From: an uncultured Lachnospiraceae bacterium
GTDB lineage: Bacteria; Bacillota_A; Clostridia; Lachnospirales; Lachnospiraceae
Length of the DNA: 5,872 nucleotides
Direction of reading: 5' to 3'
Assembly (NCBI GenBank): GCA_947302185.1
Contig: CAMYVI010000164.1
Coordinates: 1 to 5,872, forward strand
The notes under the pieces are model-generated. The model had not been told where the DNA came from and searched no databases. It saw only the letters and a program-made list of their open reading frames with translations. Position numbers and translations under genes: made by a program. Positions 1 to 5,872 of this stretch are shown one piece after another; position 1 is the stretch's first letter; the number at the start of each line of letters is the position of its first letter.

Positions 1-1359
1 AGGCTGAGGCGCCGAGCCTGTTAATTCGTTATCAAGTGCGGCAAATACCTCATTCTGCTTCTTATTGAACTCCTGCGCGAGCGCCTGTTCGGCCTGCGAA
101 GCATCCGCCGATTCGAACCTGGTAATATCCAGTACATTATTGGATATTATCGCGTTATAAACATTGTAGATCGGAATCAGAATGTCCGCAGTATCCGTTA
201 CTTCGGACGCATCAAAATCCTTCTCGTTTATGATAACGCTCTCAAGAATACCGGCTATACGCTGTTCCAGCATTTTATATGCCGCCACCTGCAGATTCTT
301 ATCCATCGTCAGGTAAACGTCATTTCCTGCTTTCGGACGTATTGTGGAACTGTCATCAATTTTCAGGACTTTACCCAGGTTATCGACATAAACCGTCTCC
401 TGTCCGTCGAAGCCCTGCAGTGTAGTCTCCATGATCTTTTCTATGCCGGACTTTCCGACGATTGATGAGCTGTTATACTTTGAATTCTGTGCCTGAAGCT
501 CGCTCAGATCCTCTGAAGATACACGACCCGTATAGCCGATAATGGAGGCAAACGCCTCCGGCTCGTCATAAACTCTCAGCGTATCGTCAACGATAGCGAT
601 GCCTTCCAGCGAACTGCTTCGCTCCATTAGATCCGCAACGGATTCGTCGGAAAGGTTTGTCGCAATCGTTACCGGGACGTACTTACGGTAACTTGTCGTG
701 AAAAGCTGGTATCTGACATAAGTTATATCGAGAACATCCTGAGGTGAAAGGTGCAGCGGAAGTCCGACTCCCGCCAGTTCCTCTTCTGTATAGGGCTTTT
801 CGGTTCTGTTAATGGCGAACTTTTCCTCGCTCTGGAGATATTCCATCATCTCCTCCGCCGTCGAGTCAGCTTCCGCCGGCGTCATTTCATCGATATGTGC
901 ATAGCCGTAGACGTCAGCCTTAAATCGCTGAAGAGTGCGGCCGGTACAGTCATACGCGTATTTTCCGTCGGACCCGATAACAACATGGAATTCATTGTCA
1001 AGCGAATCCCCGTGCGATTTCAGGATATTTGAGATTTTGTAAGCCTCACTGTTAAGAGCAAGGGCTTTCTCTCGTTTTGTATTATAGGTGCCGGAGTCCT
1101 CTATTGTAAGTGTGTATGAAAGCTCGTTGTAAGCAAGCACATTTCCGTTTCGGTCATAAATATTGCCGCGCGTTCCCTTAAGTGTGCGGGTCTTCGTGGT
1201 CATCAGACTGAAGTTGGCTCTGTATGTCGCACCGTCAATGATCTGAAGACGGTAGAGACGATGAATCAGTACAAAAGACATGATCGTAAATATCAGAGCA
1301 AGAACAGTCGCACGCTCTATGTGCGTAGCTTTTATAAGTCTCTTTAATCTCTTATCCAA
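1..1359 (-). CDS. mrdA: Penicillin-binding protein 2 (class B, elongation-specific), 3' end outside window
   Basis: This is a class B penicillin-binding protein, the transpeptidase that cross-links side-wall peptidoglycan together with RodA and the MreBCD proteins. The first 453 residues are visible with no stop before the window edge. A short basic cytoplasmic N-terminus is followed by one membrane anchor (about 16-33). The pedestal/dimerisation domain follows, with the family signature R-G-N-I-Y-D-R-N-G (64-72), then G-K-S-G-I-E-K (302-308) and V-Y-L-T-M-D (348-353). The catalytic SxxK, SxN and KTG motifs are not reached, so activity cannot be judged. Residues from about 374 to the edge are an acidic, helical-looking stretch where most PBP2 proteins already enter the transpeptidase domain; I recall a similar insertion in Lachnospiraceae PBP2. 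The start is TTG at 1359-1357, with AGAAAGG 8 nt upstream; it overlaps mreD by 16 bp, suggesting translational coupling. The first in-frame ATG lies inside the membrane segment, so it is a poor start. Class B PBP is near certain; the mrdA symbol rests on context. Confidence 0.93.
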   Translation of the reverse strand, partial: MDKRLKRLIKATHIERATVLALIFTIMSFVLIHRLYRLQIIDGATYRANFSLMTTKTRTLKGTRGNIYDRNGNVLAYNELSYTLTIEDSGTYNTKREKALALNSEAYKISNILKSHGDSLDNEFHVVIGSDGKYAYDCTGRTLQRFKADVYGYAHIDEMTPAEADSTAEEMMEYLQSEEKFAINRTEKPYTEEELAGVGLPLHLSPQDVLDITYVRYQLFTTSYRKYVPVTIATNLSDESVADLMERSSSLEGIAIVDDTLRVYDEPEAFASIIGYTGRVSSEDLSELQAQNSKYNSSSIVGKSGIEKIMETTLQGFDGQETVYVDNLGKVLKIDDSSTIRPKAGNDVYLTMDKNLQVAAYKMLEQRIAGILESVIINEKDFDASEVTDTADILIPIYNVYNAIISNNVLDITRFESADASQAEQALAQEFNKKQNEVFAALDNELTGSAPQP

Positions 1360-1871
1360 AGCGACTGCCTTTCTTCTTTCTCACTCTCGCTGAGTGCATG
1401 ATTAATCTTATAGATCAGGCGGTAACAGATCAGAGTCATCACCGCTGTGAATATCATTTCCGGTATAATAATCTGAATCAGATAAGTCGGGAATGCAGTC
1501 CTCCCTCTAAGCAGGAATCCTGCTACGTATATAGCAAAATTCAGCAGAAAATCGGCGATCGTGACAAGAGCGACCGGTATAGTTACATCCTCATCAAAAT
1601 AAATCTGGGCAAAGCTTCCCGCCGCAAACCCGATCAGCATATAAAGCAGACTGTAAATTCCGAGAATCGAACCAAAAAACAGGTCAATAATCAGACCGCT
1701 CACAAAGCCTGTAAGCAGCCCCTCCTTTTTGCCCTGCATAAATGCAATTGATACTGTCATCATAAGCAGCAGATTCGGTGAGACATTTGTAAATGTCTGC
1801 ACCTTAAAAACGGTCGTCTGCAGTATAAAACAGACCCATATGAGGATCAGGATAACCCCTTTTCTCTTCAA
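1344..1871 (-). CDS. mreD: Rod shape-determining protein MreD
   Basis: MreD is a small integral membrane protein of the elongasome; in other bacteria it binds MreC and is needed for rod shape. The 175 residues are mostly hydrophobic, with likely membrane segments at about 5-23, 32-46, 52-82 (probably two closely spaced), 99-121 and 130-153, and a charged cytoplasmic C-terminal tail (158-175). The family pattern is clear: P-N-L-L-L near 32-36, then a G-x(3)-G and D-L-F-F-G stretch (55-67), then L-G-I-Y-S-L-L-Y (70-77). Length fits the family (about 160-180). The start is TTG at 1871-1869, chosen because no ATG or GTG is available before the conserved first helix and AAGGAG lies 10 nt upstream. 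It begins 1 bp after the mreC stop and its end overlaps mrdA by 16 bp. The stop is TAA. Confidence 0.93.
   Translation of the reverse strand: MKRKGVILILIWVCFILQTTVFKVQTFTNVSPNLLLMMTVSIAFMQGKKEGLLTGFVSGLIIDLFFGSILGIYSLLYMLIGFAAGSFAQIYFDEDVTIPVALVTIADFLLNFAIYVAGFLLRGRTAFPTYLIQIIIPEMIFTAVMTLICYRLIYKINHALSESEKEERQSLWIRD
1368..1374 (-). promoter_or_regulatory. Ribosome binding site of mrdA
   Basis: AGAAAGG on the minus strand lies within the last codons of mreD, 8 nt before the TTG start of mrdA. It is the reason for choosing this non-ATG start, since no ATG or GTG in this frame lies near the end of mreD. Confidence 0.6.
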
Positions 1872-1872
1872 A

Positions 1873-2733
1873 TCAAGAATTCTCCTTTGTCTGTTTCAGT
1901 TCCTGAATAACCAGGACCTCACGAATATTCTTGAAGTCCGCTGCCGGGATAATCGTTCCGTACTTGGTAAGGTGGTTCGAATCCTCGGCGACTTCGGCTA
2001 CATACCCGATCAAAAGGCCTGTCAGATACTGTGTGCTGATACTTGAAGTCACAATGCTTGTACCCTGCTCTACGACGTCGCCGCGGTCTCTGAGTTCCGA
2101 AAAATCAATCCTTCCGTTGGACATGGACGCCAGATTTCCCGAAACAATACATGTGTCAGATGTCGTTGCAATCATAGCGCTGATGTTATTCTCATCATCG
2201 ATTATCGAACGGACCTGTGCCCAGTGTTCCCCTGTCTCCGTGATAATTCCGACAAGGCCTCCGCCCGAAATAACATTCATGTTCACCTTCAGACCGTCCG
2301 CAGCGCCCTTATTTATAACAAAAGTACTGTACCAGTTTCCAGGATCCTTCGCTATGACGGAAGCGGCCACCTTGGTATATTCCGGGTACTCCTGATCAAG
2401 TTTATAAAGTTCCTCGAGGCGTTTGAGTTCTTCCCGGCTCTGGATCAGTCTGTTATTTTCTTCCGTCAGCTCATCGATTTTATTCTGCAGGTCTTCATTC
2501 TCTTCACTTAACTTGCGCACATTTCGGAATCCTGACGCCCATCCGTTCATGACGGTGCCGACCCTGTTTACTCCGTTCTGGAAAGGAGTGACGATCGCAC
2601 CGGCTGCATTTCGGATCGGAGACGGCACAGCTGATGTAGTGAGAGTTCCGAGGATCATTATGAAGCACAGGATACTCAGACCTACCAGAAGGTGTCTGCT
2701 CTTTATTTTGATTGAGAATCGTTTCTTTTTCAT
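1873..2733 (-). CDS. mreC: Rod shape-determining protein MreC
   Basis: MreC is a bitopic membrane protein whose extracytoplasmic part links the MreB/MreD side of the elongasome to PBP2. The 286-residue protein has a very basic N-terminus (M-K-K-K-R-F), one membrane anchor (about 14-34) and a predicted coiled coil rich in Glu, Lys and Leu (about 72-112). A beta-rich C-terminal domain (about 118-278) carries family hallmarks: K-D-P-G-N-W-Y (129-135), N-K-G-A-A-D-G-L (141-148), G-G-G-L-V-G-I-I (157-164) and P-A-A-D-F-K-N-I-R-E-V-L (263-274). Length and domain order are normal for Gram-positive MreC. The ATG start overlaps the mreB TGA stop in an ATGA arrangement, so translation is probably coupled; a weak AGG (2743-2745) lies 9 nt upstream. 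The stop is TGA, 1 bp before the mreD start. Confidence 0.96.
   Translation of the reverse strand: MKKKRFSIKIKSRHLLVGLSILCFIMILGTLTTSAVPSPIRNAAGAIVTPFQNGVNRVGTVMNGWASGFRNVRKLSEENEDLQNKIDELTEENNRLIQSREELKRLEELYKLDQEYPEYTKVAASVIAKDPGNWYSTFVINKGAADGLKVNMNVISGGGLVGIITETGEHWAQVRSIIDDENNISAMIATTSDTCIVSGNLASMSNGRIDFSELRDRGDVVEQGTSIVTSSISTQYLTGLLIGYVAEVAEDSNHLTKYGTIIPAADFKNIREVLVIQELKQTKENS
1882..1887 (-). promoter_or_regulatory. Ribosome binding site of mreD
   Basis: AAGGAG on the minus strand is built from the Lys-Glu codons at the end of mreC, 10 nt before the TTG start of mreD. The good match supports the TTG start, although the spacing is slightly long. Confidence 0.6.
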
Positions 2734-3743
2734 TTTTTCTTACCTATAGTATAGGCCCACTTCTGAAGCTCTTTATTTCTGATCAGCTCGGCAAGGCCTC
2801 GAATCGTGCACATCTCGTAGTACCCTGAAAGATTTACGGGACAGCCGATAACACGTCTCAGGTACTTGTCTATAGAAGGAATACGTGTCGTTCCGCCGGT
2901 CAGGTATATGCCTTCCTCGGCAACCGATTCACGTATCTGCGGCGGAGTACGCTCCAGAAAAGTACGTATCTCGTCCGCAAGCTGTGAAATCTGTCCCTCG
3001 ACGGCGAAGGAAACAAGCTCCGAACTGACCGTTCCCTGTCTCGGAAGCCCCGAAAGAGTATTCATACCCGTAACAAGACGCGTCTCACGTATGTCTTCTC
3101 CGAGTGTCGCAAGAACGGCCTTAAGGCGCCTTGCAGTTCTTCTTCCGACGATCAGGTTCTCCTGACGCCTTATCTCATTACATATAGCTTCGTTGAGATG
3201 CTGACCGCCGATCGAGATATCCGTGCTTATAATGACCTGTTCGTTGGCTATGACAGAAATATCCGTATTCTGTCCGCCGATATTAACAATCATGGAGCCC
3301 CTCGTCTGAGGAATATTTATTCCGAGCGAGATAGCGTCACATACCGGCCGGTCTACAAGATATACACGCGGATTTCTGAAATACCCGGCATGGCTTATCG
3401 AGTAATACGCTCTTTTCTCAATTTCAGACATATTAACAGGGGCGGAGAAGAATATCATAGGAGCATATCCGGCACTTCTGTCCGCCCTGCCGATCATCGT
3501 GTGCAGCACATATTCGACCTGGGCAACATCAGCGATTCTTCCGTTCATGACAGGTCTCGATACCTGGATATTATCCGGTGCTTTCTCATACATTTCAAAT
3601 GCATCATCACCGACAGCAAGCACCTGCCTGCCGTTCCGGATCGCAATCATATTTTTTTCCGCAATAGTCTGTCCTGTATGATGGCAGTAGACCTTGACAG
3701 CACTGGTGCCCAGATCTACTCCGAATGCATTGTGAATTATCAT
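2730..3743 (-). CDS. mreB: Divergent MreB/Mbl-family actin-like protein
   Basis: This is a bacterial actin homologue that would form membrane-bound filaments guiding side-wall synthesis. At 337 residues it has normal MreB length and the full fold. The phosphate-1 loop D-L-G-T-S (10-14) is present, as are the V-L-A-V-G (41-45) and P-V-M-N-G-R-I-A-D (64-72) stretches, the E-R-T-P-P motif (264-268) and the adenosine loop L-T-G-G (281-284). Several nucleotide-site residues differ from canonical MreB. The E-E-P motif is D-R-P (131-133), placing Arg where the catalytic acid (actin Gln137 equivalent) is expected. The D-I-G-G-G-T-T-D phosphate-2 loop is N-I-G-G-Q-N-T-D (154-161). The E-R-T-A-E-E-I-K stretch is R-R-T-A-R-R-L-K (201-208). 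I recall other Lachnospiraceae MreB proteins beside radC being divergent too, so a second, canonical MreB may exist elsewhere. The ATG directly follows the radC TAA; the TGA overlaps mreC by 4 bp. Confidence 0.92.
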   Translation of the reverse strand: MIIHNAFGVDLGTSAVKVYCHHTGQTIAEKNMIAIRNGRQVLAVGDDAFEMYEKAPDNIQVSRPVMNGRIADVAQVEYVLHTMIGRADRSAGYAPMIFFSAPVNMSEIEKRAYYSISHAGYFRNPRVYLVDRPVCDAISLGINIPQTRGSMIVNIGGQNTDISVIANEQVIISTDISIGGQHLNEAICNEIRRQENLIVGRRTARRLKAVLATLGEDIRETRLVTGMNTLSGLPRQGTVSSELVSFAVEGQISQLADEIRTFLERTPPQIRESVAEEGIYLTGGTTRIPSIDKYLRRVIGCPVNLSGYYEMCTIRGLAELIRNKELQKWAYTIGKKK

Positions 3744-4448
3744 TTACTCCCCCATTGTAAGGATCCCGTTCTCCCTGAAACTGACATAACACCGGTCTCC
3801 GATCACAATGTGATCCAGAAGGATTATATTAAGAAGGTCCCCCGCCTTCTTGACCCGCTCTGTGAGTAAAATATCTTCCTCACTCGGCGTCGGATCACCG
3901 CTCGGGTGATTATGAACGAGGACAATCGAAACAGCCCTGTATCTGAGTGCGGTCAGAAAAAGCTCCCGCGCGGACATGACCGCGTAATTGACAGTTCCCT
4001 TCGATATACATTCATCCCCGATCAGATTATTCTTCGTATCTAACATCATGCAAAACAGACTTTCCTTCTCCTCATGCCGCAGCCGTTCCATATAATAATC
4101 AGCTATGGAACAGGGATCGGAAAATGAAAGTTCCTGTTTTGCACTGTAGGTCGCAATTCTTTTCGACAGCTCCCCCACACATTTCAGCTGGATAGCCTTG
4201 ACCTGCCCGATTCCGGGTATCTCCATGAGTTCATGAATAGACAAATGGCACAATCCGAGCAGCCCTTCATCCGTTTTGGACAAGTGAAGAATTCTGTCAG
4301 CCAGACCGATAGCGGTCTCCCCCACAGTTCCCGAACGTATAATGACCGCCAGCAGCTCCGCGTCAGAGAGGGCAGCGGGACCGTACAAAAGACATCTCTC
4401 ATACGGTCTGTTAAAATCTGCGTCCTTTTTTTTCAATAAGTCTTTCAC
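3744..4448 (-). CDS. radC: RadC family JAMM/MPN-domain protein
   Basis: This is a RadC (UPF0758) family protein. The family was once assigned to DNA repair, but that role has been disputed; the C-terminal domain has the JAB1/MPN+ metalloprotease fold and its substrate is unknown. The N-terminal part (about 10-100) includes R-P-Y-E-R (14-18), the conserved A-L-S-D-A-E-L-L-A (26-34) and a helix-hairpin-helix-like P-G-I-G-Q-V-K-A (78-85). The JAMM zinc-site residues are present: a glutamate in the H-E-E-K-E stretch (125-129) and H-N-H-P-S-G-D-P-T-P-S-E-E-D (179-192), giving His179, His181 and Asp192. At 234 residues it is full length. The GTG start (4448-4446) gives the usual short lead into the conserved N-terminus. 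The best ribosome-binding candidates are GCAGG (4 nt upstream) and AAGGAAG (12 nt upstream), neither ideally spaced. It is the first gene of the mre operon; radC beside mreBCD is a common arrangement in Firmicutes. Confidence 0.95.
   Translation of the reverse strand: MKDLLKKKDADFNRPYERCLLYGPAALSDAELLAVIIRSGTVGETAIGLADRILHLSKTDEGLLGLCHLSIHELMEIPGIGQVKAIQLKCVGELSKRIATYSAKQELSFSDPCSIADYYMERLRHEEKESLFCMMLDTKNNLIGDECISKGTVNYAVMSARELFLTALRYRAVSIVLVHNHPSGDPTPSEEDILLTERVKKAGDLLNIILLDHIVIGDRCYVSFRENGILTMGE
3747..3753 (-). promoter_or_regulatory. Ribosome binding site of mreB
   Basis: GGGGGAG on the minus strand is formed by the last sense codons of radC and lies only 3 nt (the radC TAA) before the mreB ATG. 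The spacing is shorter than usual, so termination of radC translation may help initiation of mreB. Confidence 0.45.
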
Positions 4449-4452
4449 TAAA

Positions 4453-4492
4453 CCTGCTTTCTTCCTTCAGCCGCGAACAGACGGAAAACAGG
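4453..4492 (-). other. Possible leader-RNA hairpin before radC
   Basis: On the minus strand CCTGTTTTC (4492-4484) can pair with GAAAGCAGG (4461-4453). This gives nine contiguous pairs including one G-U wobble, with a 22-nt loop. The stem would begin within a few bases of the predicted transcription start, and its 3' arm would cover the GCAGG nearest the radC GTG. There is no T-run after it, so it is not a terminator. With a stem this short and a loop this large it may be chance. Confidence 0.25.
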
Positions 4493-4500
4493 CAATATGC

Positions 4501-4529
4501 ATTTTAGCATAAAATAATGGTCATGTACA
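4501..4529 (-). promoter_or_regulatory. Sigma-A type promoter of the radC-mreBCD-mrdA operon
   Basis: On the minus strand, -35 TGTACA (4529-4524; 4 of 6 consensus) is followed by a 17-bp spacer and -10 TAAAAT (4506-4501; 5 of 6), with an extended -10 TG at the proper place (TGCTAAAAT). The spacer is AT-rich. Transcription should start near 4494, leaving a leader of about 45 nt before the radC GTG. The -10 is flanked by a 5-bp inverted repeat, TATGC-TAAAAT-GCATA. No terminator separates it from the upstream flavoprotein gene, so readthrough from that gene is also possible. Confidence 0.65.
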
Positions 4530-4533
4530 CGAT

Positions 4534-5757
4534 TCAACCCAGTTTTCGGTATCTTTTAATAATTGCTTCCGCACACCGCATTCCGTCCATCGCGGCGGAA
4601 ACGATACCGCCGGCATAACCGGCTCCTTCCCCGCAGGGATAGAATCCGTCAATCGAAGATACACACTCTTTGTTCCTGATGATTCTGACCGGTGAAGATG
4701 AGCGGCTTTCGACCCCGCTCAGAATTGCATCCGCGCGGTCGAATCCTTTGATTTTTTTTCCGAACTGACGAATGCCTTCACCTATATCGCGGCAGGCGAA
4801 AGGAGGCAGAATCGTATTCAGATCCGCAAATACAGTATCCCCCTTCGTGCAGGATCCGAATTCACCGTATGACGGACTGATACTTCTGCTCAGAAAATCT
4901 GAATAGAGCTGCTGGGGAATGTTTCCCTGACCCTTATCGAATGCTTTTCTTTCCAGTCTTCTCTGGAATTCTACCCCCATAAGCGCTTCATGCGTTCCGT
5001 AAGGTGCATAAGCGGCGTAATCTTCAGGGGAAACTGTGACTATGAGAGCACTGTTGGCATTTTCCGAATCACGCCCGGAATAACTCATTCCGTTCACGCA
5101 GAGACCGCCCGCTTCCGAAGAGGCATTCACGACATACCCTCCCGGGCACATACAAAATGAGTATATTCCTCTTCCGTCAGAGGCTTTTCCTGTGAGCTTG
5201 TAGGCAGCAGGTCCGAGTTCCTCACCTGAAAGCCGACCGTACTGAGACATATCGATCATACTCTGAGGATGCTCGATACGGATACCGAATGCAAATGCCT
5301 TCGGCTGCATCAGAAGCTCGGTCTCTGACAGCATCTCAAATGTATCTCTTGCCGAATGGCCCGGTGCGAAAATGCACGCCTGTACGGGGATATCCTCATC
5401 ACCGTTTACGGTAAGACTGCCCAGTTCCCCGTTAGAATACCCTATGCCTGTGACCTTGCTGTGAAATCTGTATTCTCCGCCGAGGCTTTCGATTTCGCGG
5501 CGCATACTCGAGAGAATATCCACAAGAACATCCGTTCCGACATGGGGCTTCTGCTCATATAGTATGGATTCATCCGCACCGTGCTTTGCAAACGTCTCCC
5601 GCACATATTTCGCGCGAAATCCGGGATCTTTGACCGATGTATTCAGCTTCCCGTCGGAAAATGTACCGGCTCCCCCCTCACCGAATTGAACATTCGTGTC
5701 GGGATCAAGATTCTTGTCTCTCCAGAAACGATTAACCTTCCCGGTGCGTTCTTTCAC
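4534..5757 (-). CDS. FAD-dependent dehydrogenase (COG2509 type), open part downstream of an in-frame stop
   Basis: This 407-residue stretch is the body of an uncharacterised cytoplasmic FAD-dependent oxidoreductase of the COG2509 kind; the natural substrate of the family is unknown to me. Conserved glycine-rich motifs include G-E-G-G-A-G-T-F-S-D-G-K-L (26-38), A-P-G-H-S-A-R-D-T (131-139), C-P-G-G-Y-V-V (204-210), V-E-S-R-S-S-S-P-V-R (349-358) and the C-terminal FAD-contact stretch Y-P-C-G-E-G-A-G-Y-A-G-G-I (373-385). The frame continues upstream through 5758-5872, where the GxGxxG motif is separated from this part by a TAG. The GTG at 5757-5755 is only the first possible start after that stop. 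Purine-rich sequence before it (GGAGAGAGGCGGAG) resembles a ribosome binding site, but it also encodes the conserved L-E-R-G-G. A protein starting here would lack the FAD Rossmann core and would probably not work alone. The body shows no further decay. The stop is TGA. Confidence 0.8.
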   Translation of the reverse strand: MKERTGKVNRFWRDKNLDPDTNVQFGEGGAGTFSDGKLNTSVKDPGFRAKYVRETFAKHGADESILYEQKPHVGTDVLVDILSSMRREIESLGGEYRFHSKVTGIGYSNGELGSLTVNGDEDIPVQACIFAPGHSARDTFEMLSETELLMQPKAFAFGIRIEHPQSMIDMSQYGRLSGEELGPAAYKLTGKASDGRGIYSFCMCPGGYVVNASSEAGGLCVNGMSYSGRDSENANSALIVTVSPEDYAAYAPYGTHEALMGVEFQRRLERKAFDKGQGNIPQQLYSDFLSRSISPSYGEFGSCTKGDTVFADLNTILPPFACRDIGEGIRQFGKKIKGFDRADAILSGVESRSSSPVRIIRNKECVSSIDGFYPCGEGAGYAGGIVSAAMDGMRCAEAIIKRYRKLG

Positions 5758-5872
5758 ATCTCCGCCTCTCTCCAGAATGAGCGGTTCGTATCCGCACTAC
5801 GCAAGAAGATAAGCGGCGAAAAGCCCTGCAGGACCGCAGCCGACAATAACGGGCCTTGCCCCGGGCTCTTTA
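5758..5872 (-). pseudogene. 5' part of the same FAD-dependent dehydrogenase gene, interrupted by an in-frame TAG
   Basis: The frame of the downstream flavoprotein continues to the window edge and encodes a textbook Rossmann segment. It has a beta strand R-P-V-I-V, the dinucleotide motif G-C-G-P-A-G (codons within 5841-5824), helix L-F-A-A-Y-L-L-A, then TAG at 5799-5797, then C-G-Y-E-P-L-I-L-E-R-G-G-D. The acidic residue ending the second strand (Glu, 5772-5770) is in place, so no bases are missing and this is a single-codon interruption rather than a frameshift. The stop sits at the exposed end of the first helix, where relatives usually have a variable polar residue. A single change from CAG, AAG or GAG would produce it. 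The family's usual N-terminal region before the Rossmann strand (some 80-90 residues) lies beyond the window. Pseudogene status assumes the TAG is real and not read through. Confidence 0.7.

Noticed and set aside
751..1032. 93-codon plus-strand open frame opposite mrdA
   Set aside because: The minus-strand frame here encodes a continuous PBP2 with recognisable motifs; the plus-strand frame has none.
2725..2745. A6 run at the mreB/mreC junction that could allow a -1 frameshift fusing MreB to MreC
   Set aside because: The run is short, the first base of the heptamer is G, and no stimulatory stem-loop is evident. The ATGA overlap already explains the arrangement as ordinary coupling.
1398..2749. 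Several plus-strand open frames of 95-154 codons opposite mreC and mreD
   Set aside because: They mirror the codon pattern of the real genes, overlap each other in different frames, and have no family motifs.
3198..3869. 223-codon open frame on the plus strand, antisense to mreB and radC
   Set aside because: It lies wholly opposite two well-supported genes, matches no recognisable family, and shows the basic, low-hydrophobicity composition typical of an antisense shadow frame.
4449..4533. Intrinsic terminator between the flavoprotein gene and radC
   Set aside because: No GC-rich stem followed by a T-run is present on the minus strand; the only stem found lacks a T-run and lies downstream of the promoter.
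5755..5757. GTG as a genuine start of a shorter flavoprotein
   Set aside because: The sequence upstream in the same frame encodes the conserved Rossmann core of the family, so the GTG is an internal codon. A protein starting there would lack the FAD-binding motif.

Overview
The window looks like part of a chromosome from a Clostridia-type Firmicute, most probably a Lachnospiraceae-like gut or rumen anaerobe. This is inferred from the gene order radC-mreB-mreC-mreD-mrdA, from the style of the MreB and MreC proteins, and from a clostridial-type insertion in the class B penicillin-binding protein. No rRNA or other taxonomic marker is present, so the placement is an inference. All genes lie on the minus strand and are described right to left, in the direction of transcription. 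I see no mobile element, CRISPR array, tRNA or prophage gene.

Positions 5872-4534 hold a COG2509-type FAD-dependent dehydrogenase whose 5' end lies outside the window. Its reading frame is broken by an in-frame TAG (5797-5799), directly after the GxGxxG dinucleotide-binding motif. The rest of the frame is intact and looks well conserved. It is therefore a very recent nonsense mutation, a sequence error, or a readthrough/suppressed codon.

Positions 4533-4449 (85 bp) form the only real intergenic gap. It holds a convincing sigma-A promoter (4501-4529) with an extended -10, and a possible leader hairpin in front of radC. I see no intrinsic terminator after the flavoprotein gene.

Positions 4448-1 form a tightly packed cell-elongation operon: radC (JAMM-fold protein of unresolved function), mreB (divergent actin-like protein), mreC, mreD and mrdA (PBP2, cut off by the window's left edge before its catalytic serine). 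Spacing is minimal: a stop codon touching a start, a 4-bp ATGA overlap, a 1-bp gap and a 16-bp overlap. Three of the five genes use GTG or TTG starts. MreB, MreC, MreD and PBP2 are expected to act together at the membrane, building side-wall peptidoglycan. The MreB has several altered nucleotide-site residues, which is the most interesting protein-level feature.

No clearly new multi-gene system is present. The points worth a second look are the amber codon, the unusual MreB active site, the PBP2 insertion and the leader of the radC-mre operon.
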